A DNA stretch of 64,000 nt from Nostoc sp. 'Lobaria pulmonaria (5183) cyanobiont' (GCF_002949795.1 NZ_CP026692.1:1299501-1363500), one strand, 5' to 3'; counted from the stretch's first letter, positions 35,296 to 44,942 are shown. Notes: generated by a model not told the origin, from the letters alone. Translations and numbers: made by a program.

Positions 35296-36774
35296 ATGAC
35301 GATCGCTCTAGACGGCGCACAAAAAACCAGGTCTGCTCAAATTCGAGAAAAACTTGGTTATCCAATCATTGACACCGATGTACATACCCAAGAATTTGAA
35401 CCAGCAGTTTTGGATTATTTAGAGCAAGTTGGTGGAACTGCACTTGTCGAACGTTTCAAAGAAAATTTACCAGGATCTTCCCGCTTTAAGTGGTATAAAC
35501 AAACTTGGGAAGAACGTTTTGCTTATCGCAGCAATCGCCCTAACTGGTGGGGTCGTCCCACAAAAAATACTTTGAATTTGGCTACCATTAGCTTACCCAA
35601 GTTGCTGCATGAGCGCTTGCAAGAAGCAGGTACAGACTTTGCCGTTGTGTACCCCAACTTGGCAACGATGGCCCCGAATATCGGCAACGAAGAAATGCGA
35701 CGGGCTGTTTGTCGGGCAGTTAACACCTACCATGCTGACATTTTCCGCCCTTATAGCGATCGCTTAACACCCATCGCCGCCATTCCCCTGCACACTCCCG
35801 AAGAAGGGATTGAAGAGTTGGAATATGCGGTGAATGTTCTGGGACTCAAAGCAATTCAAATTCCTGGTTACGTCCGTCGGCCAATTCCTGCCTTTGAAAA
35901 GTATGGCAAAGAAGTGGCTAACGAAGTGGTTTGGATTGATAACTTTGGTTTAGACAGCCAGTATGATTACGATCCATTCTGGGCTAAGTGCGTAGAACTG
36001 AAAGTTGTACCCACAACTCATGCATCTAGCCAAGGTTGGACAACTCAGCGTTCTGTCACCAACGCCCAGTATAATCACATTAATCACTTTGCCTTTGCAG
36101 CAGAAGCATTATGCAAATCGTTGTTTTTTGGTGGTGTAACTTGTCGCTTCCCACAATTAAAGTTTGCCTTCTTAGAAGGTGGTTCAGCTTGGGGTGCTAG
36201 TCTATACGCTGATATTATTTGGCACTGGGAAACCCGCAACAAACAACATTTGTTGTCAAATAACAATCCTGCGATTATCGATAAGGAAGCACTAGTAGAG
36301 TTGTACACCCGCTACGGTGGCGAACTTGTAGATGGACGCTTAGATCAAATTGGGGACGGTTTAGGATTCCACCATCAACTATTAGCCCCAGAAGATCCAG
36401 GCGAACTCGACGAATTTGAACTAGCAGGAATTGATCAGCCAGAAGATGTGCGCGATCGCTTCTTGAATCATTTCTACTTCGGTACAGAATCAGACGATAC
36501 CCGTGTCAGCCAAGCATTTAACCGTGCAGCTAATCCCTTTGGCGATAGAGTTAAAGCCTTCTTGGGTTCTGATTCTGGTCACTGGGATGTGCCAGATATT
36601 ACCGCCGTTACTGCCAACGCCTACTCAATGGCAGAACACGAAATCATTACCGAAGAAGACCTCCGCTACTTCCTCTCAATCCATCCTTTGGAGTTGTACA
36701 CCAGTCTCAATCAAGACTTCTTCAAAGGTACAGGTGTTGAGAAAGCCGCAAACGAATATCTGGCTGGGGAATAG
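35296..36774 (+). CDS. Amidohydrolase-2 family metal-dependent hydrolase, copy 2
   Basis: A 492-residue tandem paralogue of the gene at 33681-35171. Roughly three quarters of residues match by eye, including IIDTDVHTQEF, LPKLLHERLQEAGTDFAVVY, NHFYFGTESDDTRV and FLGSDSGHWDVPDIT. Divergence is clearest at residues 50-90 and around the active-site loop (THASSQGW against THSSGMGW), so the two copies may act on different substrates. AGGG lies nine bases before the ATG. The DNA just after the stop is an octamer repeat (GGGAATGG). Confidence 0.82.
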   Translation: MTIALDGAQKTRSAQIREKLGYPIIDTDVHTQEFEPAVLDYLEQVGGTALVERFKENLPGSSRFKWYKQTWEERFAYRSNRPNWWGRPTKNTLNLATISLPKLLHERLQEAGTDFAVVYPNLATMAPNIGNEEMRRAVCRAVNTYHADIFRPYSDRLTPIAAIPLHTPEEGIEELEYAVNVLGLKAIQIPGYVRRPIPAFEKYGKEVANEVVWIDNFGLDSQYDYDPFWAKCVELKVVPTTHASSQGWTTQRSVTNAQYNHINHFAFAAEALCKSLFFGGVTCRFPQLKFAFLEGGSAWGASLYADIIWHWETRNKQHLLSNNNPAIIDKEALVELYTRYGGELVDGRLDQIGDGLGFHHQLLAPEDPGELDEFELAGIDQPEDVRDRFLNHFYFGTESDDTRVSQAFNRAANPFGDRVKAFLGSDSGHWDVPDITAVTANAYSMAEHEIITEEDLRYFLSIHPLELYTSLNQDFFKGTGVEKAANEYLAGE

Positions 36775-36972
36775 GGAATGGGGAATGGGGAATGGGGAGT
36801 AGGGAAAGAATAACTATGTCCCATGCCCAATGCTCAATACCCATCTTTACAACGTTCCATGTTCCATTTCCTCTGTTCACTTGTAGGGTGGGTCTTGCCC
36901 ACTCTACATTTCTCCTAAATTCTGCGTCTGATTGCTACCTACTGCTGAAACAATACCAAGGATGATTTAATT
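36765..36972. repeat. Short tandem octamer repeat and spacer
   Basis: GGGAATGG units run from about 36765 to 36802, overlapping the last codons and stop of the amidohydrolase gene. This is a typical Nostoc short tandem repeat. The rest of the 198-base gap has no gene. Confidence 0.7.
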
Positions 36973-38154
36973 ATGGTGCTAGATATTACAAAACCAAAGG
37001 ATTACATTGACCTAGCAGCTTCTCTATCCAAGGAACTTGCTCAATCCACAGTTGAACGGGATGCTAAAGCTGGAGTTCCAGAAGAGGAAATTAATAAACT
37101 GCGTGAAATTGGACTGCTACCACTGATTGTACCCAAGCAATATGGTGGGATTGGTGCAACTTGGATTGATGCCTTAAAAATTGTCAGAAAGCTGTCAAAA
37201 GCAGATGGTTCAATTGGTCAGTTGTATGGTAATCATCTTAATTTGACGGCTTTGGGTCATGTTTCCGGTACACCAGCCCAAAAGGAAAAATATTATAGAG
37301 AAACTGCTAAAAATAACTTATTTTGGGCAAATGCTATCAATACAAAGGATACTAGGCTGAAAATTAACCCAGAAGGTGAGAATTTTCGGGTTAATGGTGT
37401 TAAAAGCTTTGGTACAGGTATTTCTGTTGCAGATTACCGGGTATTCTCCGCTTTGGAAGATGGCGTAGAATTGCCTTTCATATTCATAATTCCCAAAGAC
37501 AGGGAAGGGTTAGTTTCTAATCAAGATTGGGACAATATTGGGCAACGTCGTACTGATAGCAGTAGTTATACATTTAATAATGTTCTAGTAGAAAAAGATG
37601 AGATTTTGGGGCCAGCAAATCCCCCTGATAGCGCCTTCTCAACTTTTCTTGGCATTATTGCCCAGCTAACAAAAACCAACGTTTATCTGGGAATTACTAA
37701 AGGAGCCTTCGCCGCCGCTCGTGAGTACACTAAAACTACTACTAAACCGTGGATTACATCAGGAGTAGATAGTGCTACTCAAGATCCATATATTCTGCAT
37801 CATTACGGTGACTTTTGGGTGGAAATTCAAGCTGCGATCGCTCTAGCCGACCAAGTAGCCGAAAAGGTGCAAGCAGCCTGGGACAAAGATGTAGAACTCA
37901 CTCATCAGGAGAGGGGAGAAGTTGCGATCGCAGTTTCCGCAGCCAAAGCATTAGCGACCCGTGTAGGTATAAATATTACCAACCGCATCTTTGAACTTAC
38001 CGGAACCCGCGCCACTGCAACTAAATATGGATTTGACCGTTACTGGCGGGATTTGCGAACTTTTACCCTCCACGATCCTGTGGACTACAAATTGCGAGCG
38101 ATCGGCGATTGGGTACTTAACGAGCAGCTACCCGTTATCACGCAATATTCTTAG
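36973..38154 (+). CDS. DszC/SfnB-like flavin-dependent monooxygenase (acyl-CoA dehydrogenase fold)
   Basis: A 393-residue enzyme. N-terminal PKQYGGIGATWIDALKIVRK, middle WANAINTKDTRLKINPEGEN, RVNGVKSFGTGISVADYRVF and DWDNIGQRRTDSSSYTFNNV, C-terminal FDRYWRDLRTFTLHDPVDYK. The TLHDPVDYK ending is typical of the DszC/SfnB branch, where the enzyme uses FMNH2 and O2 on sulfur compounds, rather than of fatty-acid enzymes. AAGGA lies ten bases before the ATG. It should work with reduced flavin from a reductase not present here. Exact sulfur substrate is unknown. Confidence 0.87.
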   Translation: MVLDITKPKDYIDLAASLSKELAQSTVERDAKAGVPEEEINKLREIGLLPLIVPKQYGGIGATWIDALKIVRKLSKADGSIGQLYGNHLNLTALGHVSGTPAQKEKYYRETAKNNLFWANAINTKDTRLKINPEGENFRVNGVKSFGTGISVADYRVFSALEDGVELPFIFIIPKDREGLVSNQDWDNIGQRRTDSSSYTFNNVLVEKDEILGPANPPDSAFSTFLGIIAQLTKTNVYLGITKGAFAAAREYTKTTTKPWITSGVDSATQDPYILHHYGDFWVEIQAAIALADQVAEKVQAAWDKDVELTHQERGEVAIAVSAAKALATRVGINITNRIFELTGTRATATKYGFDRYWRDLRTFTLHDPVDYKLRAIGDWVLNEQLPVITQYS

Positions 38155-38190
38155 AGCATAGGTTATTTCTTTCTCCACCTTTATCCTAAA

Positions 38191-38210
38191 AGACGCGATG
38201 AATCGCGTCT
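38191..38210. terminator. Perfect 20-base palindrome, possible terminator
   Basis: AGACGCGATGAATCGCGTCT forms a 9-bp stem with a 2-base centre. It is related to the repeat at 35193-35255 and lies 37 bases after the monooxygenase stop. There is no T run, so termination is only suggested. Confidence 0.4.
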
Positions 38211-38237
38211 CTACATGCTCCCCAATCCAAAATTGAT

Positions 38238-39059
38238 ATGACTCAACTAAAAACACTTCCTACATACGACCCAAGTTTATTTGAGGGAGCCGCAGAGGGC
38301 TACGCTCAATATAGAACTAAATACCCACCGGTTGTATTCGATAAACTAGCTGAAATATTTAATCTCAATGGTGAAGGACGACTCCTTGATTTAGGTACTG
38401 GCCCAGGATTAATTTCAATTGCTCTGCGAACCCAATTTGAGGAAGTTGTAGCGATCGATCCCGATCCTGACATGATTGCAGAAGCTAAACGTCAAGCAGC
38501 AGCAGTCGGAGCAAATAATATTACTTGGTTAGAACAAGGAGCCGAGTTAATCGACTCTAGTTTAGGGAAATTTAAGTTAGCAACTATTGGTAGAGCCTTC
38601 CATTGGATGGAACGCGAATTAGTGCTTGAACGCCTCTATGAATTGCTCACTGATGATGGTGGATTAGCACTGCTTCAAACTAGTGACAATCCTTGGGAAA
38701 GCAATCTACCTTGGAAACAAGCTGCTGTTGGAGTAGTAAAAAAATGGCTAGGTGAAGAACGCCGAACTGGACAACGAGGACAAGGGACTCGTAAGCCAGT
38801 CGATCCTCCCCACGAAGTCGTAATTGGCAATTCAGCTTTTGCTCGTCAAGAAACCTATGAAGTGCCATTTGAAAAATCTTGGACTATCGATAGCTATCTT
38901 GGCTACTTATACACTACAGCCTTCTCTCTCAAAATTTTCTATGGCGATAACGCCCCAGCATTTGAAACGGATCTCAAAGAAGCGCTACTAGCAGCTGAAC
39001 CGTCTGGACATTTTACAGAAGAACTCAAAGCTACAATCCTAGTCGCCTGGAAGCACTAG
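38238..39059 (+). CDS. Class I SAM-dependent methyltransferase
   Basis: A 273-residue Rossmann-fold methyltransferase. SAM motif I is LLDLGTGPGLISIAL (residues about 50-64), followed by VVAIDPDPDMIAEAKRQA (motif II acidic residue) and FKLATIGRAFHWMERELVLE. The N-terminus has the YAQYRTKYP stretch often seen in UbiE/YcgJ-like enzymes. No good RBS is seen. It follows the DszC-like gene by 83 bases on the same strand. The methyl acceptor is unknown; a thiol or other sulfur-island intermediate is possible but unsupported. Confidence 0.85.
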   Translation: MTQLKTLPTYDPSLFEGAAEGYAQYRTKYPPVVFDKLAEIFNLNGEGRLLDLGTGPGLISIALRTQFEEVVAIDPDPDMIAEAKRQAAAVGANNITWLEQGAELIDSSLGKFKLATIGRAFHWMERELVLERLYELLTDDGGLALLQTSDNPWESNLPWKQAAVGVVKKWLGEERRTGQRGQGTRKPVDPPHEVVIGNSAFARQETYEVPFEKSWTIDSYLGYLYTTAFSLKIFYGDNAPAFETDLKEALLAAEPSGHFTEELKATILVAWKH

Positions 39060-39476
39060 TGCCGCAAGGCGGAAGTCAAAACTCAAAAGTCAAAAGTCAA
39101 AATGAATACAGCATAAATGTTTTATTGATTTGGAATGGGTGGTTTATTTACGCCGTGTTGTACTAGCAAAATTGCACGCAAATAAAACAGAGTTCCATTC
39201 ACAAATTTCAATCTTCCACTAGCATGACATTGAAGTGGGTCTTTCTCACTCCACTTCCTAAATTTTTGCCTCTTAACTATTAAATTCTCAGTTCCTCGAG
39301 TCGTTTTAGGGTGGGTATAACCCACCTATTTCTTAATTTTATATATAAAGCTTTTAGATTAAAAAATAATTTACTTTAATCATTAAATAAACTAATAAAA
39401 AAGATTTTTTGTTTGTTTGTATTGCAATTAATCATCACTGTTTTAGCCACTTAGAGGAAAATAAAGAAAACAACCC
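39060..39476. other. Intergenic region with short repeats
   Basis: About 420 bases. AGTCAAA units (39070-39101) form a short tandem repeat. A minus-strand frame (39122-39325) has no RBS and is repeat-rich, so it is not called. The AT-rich part 39340-39470 precedes the next binding-protein gene and may contain its promoter; GAGG lies upstream of its ATG. Confidence 0.5.
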
Positions 39477-40583
39477 ATGCCAGCTTTAAAAGGAAAGTTT
39501 GAATTCAGAAAAAGCCCGAGAACAACACGTCGGTCTTTATTATTTGCTTTGGGCTATTGCTTAATGCTATCGACGACCCTATCAAGTTGTGGTGAAGCCA
39601 AAAATAATACTCAACAGTCGGCAGCTTCCCCTGAATCAGTAGTTTCATCTAATACTACAGAGAAGTCAACTGAGAAACAAGTAGTACGGATTGTACGTTC
39701 CAAACAACTTTCCGCTTTAGCAGTTTTAGAAAAACAGGGTTCCTTAGAAAAGCGATTAGAGCCTCTGGGTTTTAAAGTCCAGTGGGCTGAGTTTGCGGCT
39801 GGGCCACAACAGTTAGAAGCCCTAAATGCAAATGGACTGGATATTGCATCTACAGCCGAATCGCCTCCTGTGTTTTCACAAGCAGCAGGAGTGCCTCTTG
39901 TTTATCTAGCTACTACACGCCCTAGTGGTAAAGCTATTTCACTTTTAGTTCCTGTAAACTCTCCAATTAAAAGTGTTACCGATTTGAAGGGTAAAAAAGT
40001 GGCTTTTCAGAAAGCTTCCATTGGTCACTACCTATTAGTTAAAGCATTAGAAGATGCAGGGTTGAAACTGAGCGATGTCCAATCAGTTTTTTTAGCACCG
40101 GCAGATGCAAATGCGGCATTCAGTCAAAATAAGGTGGATGCTTGGTATATTTGGGAGCCATTTGGTACTAGAAATGTACAAAATAAAATCGCTCGTGTTT
40201 TAGCAGATGGCGGGAAGTTGAGGGATACGGGCAATTTTTACTCAACCTCGCGTCAATTTTATCAGGCTCATCCTGATGTAATCAAAGTGTTTTTAGAGGA
40301 GCTAGAAAAGTCAGAAATCTGGACTAAGGATCATCCCAAAGAAGTAGCACAACTGCTTGCTCCTGTAACTCAGCTAGATCCACCGACTCTAGAAATAATG
40401 CATAAGAAATATGATTATGGGCTAGTACCAATTACAGAGAAAACTATTATCAAGCAACAGGAAGTTGCAGATAAGTGGTACAGCCTCGGACTTATCCCCA
40501 AGAAGGTGAATGTTAGAGATGGCTTTTTAACGCCTGAAGAGTACGCCAAAATTACTCCCTCAGACGTGTTAGCGAATAAGTAA
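39477..40583 (+). CDS. Sulfonate-type ABC substrate-binding lipoprotein (SsuA-like) 2
   Basis: A 368-residue binding protein with a lipobox near LSSC (Cys38). Family segments: LEKRLEPLGFKVQWAEFAAG, GLDIASTAESPPVFSQAAGV, VNSPIKSVTDLKGKKVAFQK and VDAWYIWEPFGTRNVQNK. The ending KKVNVRDGFLTPEEYAKITP is shared with binding protein 3 and with the broken copy. It is followed 35 bases later by the TauD-like gene, so this protein and that dioxygenase probably share an operon and a substrate. Confidence 0.92.
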   Translation: MPALKGKFEFRKSPRTTRRSLLFALGYCLMLSTTLSSCGEAKNNTQQSAASPESVVSSNTTEKSTEKQVVRIVRSKQLSALAVLEKQGSLEKRLEPLGFKVQWAEFAAGPQQLEALNANGLDIASTAESPPVFSQAAGVPLVYLATTRPSGKAISLLVPVNSPIKSVTDLKGKKVAFQKASIGHYLLVKALEDAGLKLSDVQSVFLAPADANAAFSQNKVDAWYIWEPFGTRNVQNKIARVLADGGKLRDTGNFYSTSRQFYQAHPDVIKVFLEELEKSEIWTKDHPKEVAQLLAPVTQLDPPTLEIMHKKYDYGLVPITEKTIIKQQEVADKWYSLGLIPKKVNVRDGFLTPEEYAKITPSDVLANK

Positions 40584-40618
40584 TTATCTAAAAAAAAATT
40601 AAAGCACAGGAGAGTATT

Positions 40619-41482
40619 ATGCCTACCTCGACTTTGACAGAAGTTAAAATTAGTCCTATTGATGCCCCTTTGGGAGCGATAGTTACCGATTTTGATGCCA
40701 CTCAAGCGATCGCACCTGAAGTCATATTACAACTGAAGCAAGCACTGCGCGATCGCCACATCTTAATCTTCAAAGACCAAAAGCTCTCTGATGAACAGCT
40801 TTTGAACTTTTCTCTATACTTTGGCGCACTCTTTGTACCATCTGATGAAACTCCAGTATTGGCTTCTAAACCAGGAGAAACTCCGGTGGTGATTCCGATT
40901 TCCAATGTCGATGGCGGCTACACCGGTACTGGAGAACTAACTTTTCATTCTGATCACAAATGGACTCCCACTCCATCTAGTGGTTCACTTCTTTATGCTT
41001 TGGAAATACCTTCTCAAGGTGGAGATACTTATTGGTTAAATACCAATTTGGCCTATGAGGCGTTAGATGAAACCACTAAACAAAGGATTGCAGATTTACA
41101 GCTAATTACCTACAACCCATTCTTACAAAACCGGAATGCACCGCGCCCTTTATATCGTTTGGACAAGAATATTCCTTTAATCAGTCCTGTTTTTCCCCAT
41201 CCTTTAGTTAGAACACATCCAGAGAGTGGTAAAAAGCATCTTTACTTAGATGCTGCCACAGAAGTGGAAATTGTCGGGTTAGAGCCAGAAGAAGGATCTA
41301 AACTAATTGAACAGTTGAGGCAACATCTAAATCAACCCAAATTCTACTACCAACACAAATGGTCTGTAGGCGATATTGTCTACTGGGATAATCAAGCTAC
41401 CTTACATTACCGCCAAGCATTCAATCCGAATGAGCGACGAGTATTAAAGCGGGTTAGCCTTGCAGGTAGTCGTCCCTTTTAG
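40619..41482 (+). CDS. TauD/TfdA-family 2-oxoglutarate-dependent dioxygenase
   Basis: A 287-residue Fe(II)/2-oxoglutarate oxygenase that releases sulfite from taurine-like sulfonates or acts on alkylsulfates. Metal ligands are His110 and Asp112 (LTFHSDHKW) and His263 (QATLHYRQ), with Arg274 for 2-oxoglutarate (NERRVLKRV). AGGAG lies five to six bases before the ATG. Length fits the family. It follows binding protein 2 directly, which is the usual TauA-TauD style pairing. Substrate could be taurine or another sulfonate. Confidence 0.92.
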   Translation: MPTSTLTEVKISPIDAPLGAIVTDFDATQAIAPEVILQLKQALRDRHILIFKDQKLSDEQLLNFSLYFGALFVPSDETPVLASKPGETPVVIPISNVDGGYTGTGELTFHSDHKWTPTPSSGSLLYALEIPSQGGDTYWLNTNLAYEALDETTKQRIADLQLITYNPFLQNRNAPRPLYRLDKNIPLISPVFPHPLVRTHPESGKKHLYLDAATEVEIVGLEPEEGSKLIEQLRQHLNQPKFYYQHKWSVGDIVYWDNQATLHYRQAFNPNERRVLKRVSLAGSRPF

Positions 41483-41867
41483 GATTTATAGCTCAGAAGA
41501 TTAAGCTAAGTAGGTAGGCGTAATTAAACATAAGATAAAACTTCACCCTCAATCCCTCTGCGAACTCACAAAAAGGGAAGCCGGAGGCAGGGTGAGGTTT
41601 TACATTTAATTTTACCCATTAAGTAAATGGGCGTTTAAATATACATTTTATTTGTCAATAGTCAAGAGTTATTCTGGACTATTGACCAATAAAACTTGTC
41701 TGAAGATTGTACTCTATGCTTGTAAATCAAAAATAGTAAAAAAATATTTTTTGTTTCAAAACAAGTGTTACTGAATACTTTATTTACAGATCAAAATTGA
41801 TACACTTTAGACTGAAATTGATAGTTGTTAGCAATTATTAAAAACGCTACAACGAAAATTATTAAAT
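41483..41867. other. Intergenic region with a repeat remnant
   Basis: About 385 bases. CTTCACCCTCAATCCCTCTG at about 41542-41561 and GCAGGGTGAGG at about 41588-41598 are a degraded relative of the palindromic repeats at 26667 and 29393. The rest is AT-rich and probably includes the site where the 5' part of the next, broken gene was lost. Confidence 0.5.
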
Positions 41868-42424
41868 TTAACTAAAGTCTTACTAAAAGCATTGCAAAAA
41901 GAGGGACTAAAACTGAGTGATGTAAAATCCCTTTTTCTCCCACCTCCAGATGCAAATGTGGCTTTTAGTCAGGGAGGAATTGATGTTTGGGTAATTTGGG
42001 AACCTTACATTACCAGAAATGTCCAAGGAAATCTTCGTCGTGTATTAATAGATGGACAAGAACTTCAGGATCTTGGTAGCTTTTATACTACCTCACGTAA
42101 ATTTGCCAAAGAGCATCCTGAGATTATCAAAGTTTTTCTAGAGGAGTTTATCAAAGCTGAAGATTGGTCGCAGAAAAATATTGATAAGCTAGCAGAACTT
42201 GAGACGGGTGACGTTGGTATTGATGTACTTACTCTCAAAAAAATTCATAGTAAAGCAGTATATGGTCTGCTACCAATCACTGATTAAGTTGTTAAAAAAC
42301 AACAAAAAATAGCTGATTTATAGCACAAGTACTTATACCAAAAAAAGTTAATGTCAAAGATGGAGTACTTACTCCAGAAGAATATGCAGCATTCACACCT
42401 GATTCAATTAAATCTAATAAGTAA
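41868..42424 (+). pseudogene. Broken SsuA-like binding protein gene
   Basis: The coding sequence from about 41870 reads LLKALQKEGLKLSDVKSLFL, DANVAFSQGGIDVWVIWEPY and TSRKFAKEHPEIIKVFLEEF, matching the C-terminal half of binding protein 2. The N-terminal half, including signal peptide, is missing. After a stop at 42287 the homology continues in frame (VVKKQQKIADL, stop), then in another frame (KVNVKDGVLTPEEYAAFTPD) to a stop at 42424. A 131-codon frame inside it (41892-42287) would lack a signal and ligand-binding lobe. It lies between intact paralogues and may have arisen by duplication and decay. Confidence 0.88.
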
Positions 42425-42514
42425 ATCATTGTAATCAACTTTAACAAATTGGATATTCTAATTTATTGACTGATGGTTTTATACCAATATTTCATCAAAA
42501 ATTGAGGTGCAAAA

Positions 42515-43603
42515 ATGTTTAAAAGTTTCCTGAAACCTAAGACAACAGTAATCAGTAAATTTGCCTTGTTTACAATACCTGATTTTCTAGCTTTATCTAC
42601 TACTCTAATCAGTTGTACGTCAACTGTATCTAACACAAATACAGGAACTGAGCCTAAAGCAGAACCAGCAGGGGCTAAAACTATAACTTTTAAAACAAAG
42701 TTACTGCGAATAGGGTATCAAAGCTCTGGTGATTTAGTTAGAGTCAGAGGAGTTTTAGAAAAACGTTTGGAGCCTTTGGGCTTGAAAGTAGAGTGGTCAC
42801 AATTTGCTCAAGGACCACAACTCATGGAAGCTATGAATGTGGGTAAAATTGATATTGGCTCAGTTGGAGAAACTCCTCCGATTTTTGCCCAAGCTGCGGG
42901 TGCAAAAATTATCTATTTGGCTGGTAGAAGACTTGGCCCTAATTCCGGTAAAGGTAGTGCGATCGCAGTTCATAAAAATTCTCCAATTAAAACTTTAGCT
43001 CAAATTAAAGGTCAAAAAGTAGTTTTTCAAAAAGGTTCGGCTTCTCACTATTTTATTATCAAAGCCTTAGAAGAGGTGAATCTAAAATATAGTGATATTA
43101 AAGTTCTGAGTATGCCCAATGTTGAAGCACGTGGTGCATTTATTCAGGGAACTATTCCAGTTTGGGTAACTGGCGATCCTCATTTAGCTTTGGTAGAAAA
43201 ACTCTACGGTGCCCGTGTATTGCGAGATGCTACAAATATTGGTACTCCAGGCGGATATTACATAGGAACACGTCAGTTTGCTAAAGAAAATCCTGAATTA
43301 ATTCGCATCATCTTAGAAGAAATTGATAAAAATGGTCAATGGGCAGAAGCTAATCGTAAAGAAGTAGCCAAACTCATAGCACCTGTACTCAAAATTGATT
43401 TACCTATTCAGGAAGTAATTTCTAGTCGTGCTACTTATCGCTTAAGAGGAATTACTCCAGAACTAATGCAAAGCCAACAAAGTGTTGCTGATTTGTTTTA
43501 TAACGAAAAAATCTTACCCAAAAAGATTGATGTTCGCGAAGCATTGCTCACGCCTCAAGAATATGCAGCTATTACTCCACCAACACTGATAAGTGAAAAG
43601 TAG
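42515..43603 (+). CDS. Sulfonate-type ABC substrate-binding lipoprotein (SsuA-like) 3
   Basis: A 362-residue binding protein with a lipobox-like STTLISC (Cys34) after a rather weak hydrophobic segment. Family segments: LRIGYQSSGDLVRVRGVLEK, VGKIDIGSVGETPPIFAQAA, VHKNSPIKTLAQIKGQKVVF and IQGTIPVWVTGDPHLALVEK. The ligand-pocket motif GDPHLA replaces WEPFGT of protein 2, so it probably binds a different sulfonate. GAGG lies seven bases before the ATG. It has no permease or ATPase of its own nearby. Confidence 0.9.
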   Translation: MFKSFLKPKTTVISKFALFTIPDFLALSTTLISCTSTVSNTNTGTEPKAEPAGAKTITFKTKLLRIGYQSSGDLVRVRGVLEKRLEPLGLKVEWSQFAQGPQLMEAMNVGKIDIGSVGETPPIFAQAAGAKIIYLAGRRLGPNSGKGSAIAVHKNSPIKTLAQIKGQKVVFQKGSASHYFIIKALEEVNLKYSDIKVLSMPNVEARGAFIQGTIPVWVTGDPHLALVEKLYGARVLRDATNIGTPGGYYIGTRQFAKENPELIRIILEEIDKNGQWAEANRKEVAKLIAPVLKIDLPIQEVISSRATYRLRGITPELMQSQQSVADLFYNEKILPKKIDVREALLTPQEYAAITPPTLISEK

Positions 43604-43818
43604 AGAATAATCAGATATGAAGTTTGTTTTTCTAAACAAACTACAATACCAATTTACTAAATGAAAAAAGGAGATTTGTTAAATTAGCATAATCTCAAAT
43701 TTTCCTCATAAATTGGTGTTTTAGGAGGTTTAAATAGCAACTTCCTATTATCTTACTTACTGAAAGAAAGTAAGACTGACAACGTAAAAGCTAAAATTTA
43801 CAAGGAAAATTACAACTG

Positions 43819-44856
43819 ATGAACAAGTCATTTCAACCACAACGCCGTACAGTCTTAAAGCGTATTGTCCAATATTCTGCATTGGGACTGTTTACTTTAT
43901 TATCTCCCTTGGCTGGTAGCCTTATGCAAACCACTCAAGCGGTGCCTGCCAAAGTAATTAACTTGGCGTATCAAGCTTCTGGTGATATTGTCAAGTCCAA
44001 AAAAGCTGTTGAGCCACGTTTCAAAGCATTGGGTATAACCGTGAATTGGGTTGGGCCATTTGCAGCAGGGCCGCAATTGATAAAAGCGCTGAATGAAGGT
44101 AAAGTGGATATCGGTACTCTCGGAGAGACACCTCCAATATTTGACCAAGCCGCACGCCCAGGCCTCATCCCTGAAGTTGTCTATCTTACTGGACGCACGC
44201 CCACCGATGGTACAAACCAAGGTATTGTGGTGAAAGCTAATTCTCCCATTAAGAAAGTAGCGGATCTTAAAGGTAAGAAAATTGCTTTTCAGGTAGGATC
44301 GAATGCACAGTATTTACTAGCAAAAGCTTTGAAAGAGGTAGGGTTAAAAATTAGCGATATTCAAATCGTTGCTTTGACTCCAACTGAAGCCCGCGATGCC
44401 TTTATTCAAGACAAGGCTGACGCCTGGGTGGGTGGCGATCCCCTTTTAGCTGCTGTGGAAAAGGCTACCCCGATTCGGAATCTGAGAAATGCAAAAGGAA
44501 TTAACACTCTCAACGGGTTTTATATTGGCAGGCGTGCATTTGTCACCCAAAATCCGCAATTGGTGCGAGTGTTTTTAGAGGAAGCACAGAAGGTAGGAGA
44601 ACAGGCTGAAAAAGATCCAAGCGATTATGCCAAAATTTTAGCTGATGAACAGAAATTAGATCCATCAGTTGCACTAAAGGTGGCAAGCCGTCGTACTTAT
44701 AAATTGAGAAGACTGACACCTGCTATCATTGCCGAACAGCAGGGCGTTGCTGATTTCTATTTTGCAGAAAAAGTCATCTCGCGTAAGATAGATATCAAAC
44801 AAGGGATTCTTTCTGATCTAGAATATAAAGCTATCGTTCCTGATAATATCAAGTAA
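43819..44856 (+). CDS. Sulfonate-type ABC substrate-binding protein (SsuA-like) 4, possible Tat signal
   Basis: A 345-residue binding protein. The N-terminus QPQRRTVLKRIVQYSALGL has twin arginines before a hydrophobic stretch, resembling a Tat signal, and there is no lipobox, so it should be soluble in the periplasm. Family segments: INLAYQASGDIVKSKKAVEP, EGKVDIGTLGETPPIFDQAA and DKADAWVGGDPLLAAVEKAT. The pocket motif GGDPLLA is closest to protein 3. AAGGA lies about 12 bases before the ATG. Its 3' end is part of a 57-base direct repeat (44847-44903). Confidence 0.9.
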   Translation: MNKSFQPQRRTVLKRIVQYSALGLFTLLSPLAGSLMQTTQAVPAKVINLAYQASGDIVKSKKAVEPRFKALGITVNWVGPFAAGPQLIKALNEGKVDIGTLGETPPIFDQAARPGLIPEVVYLTGRTPTDGTNQGIVVKANSPIKKVADLKGKKIAFQVGSNAQYLLAKALKEVGLKISDIQIVALTPTEARDAFIQDKADAWVGGDPLLAAVEKATPIRNLRNAKGINTLNGFYIGRRAFVTQNPQLVRVFLEEAQKVGEQAEKDPSDYAKILADEQKLDPSVALKVASRRTYKLRRLTPAIIAEQQGVADFYFAEKVISRKIDIKQGILSDLEYKAIVPDNIK

Positions 44857-44903
44857 CGGTAAACAGGTAGAGGCAGGTTTATTCAGCTATTAACTTGGCT
44901 AGC
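44847..44903. repeat. Direct repeat, copy 1 (second copy at 45085-45141)
   Basis: TATCAAGTAACGGTAAACAG and what follows to 44903 recurs at 45085 with three mismatches in the first 53 bases. The unit contains the 3' end of binding protein 4 (ATCAAGTAA) and, in reverse, the 3' end of the histidine kinase gene. Spacing is 238 bases. Confidence 0.9.
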
Positions 44904-44942
44904 TATTACACTGTAGCGGAAGTTTGCCTAACTTTAACAAGG

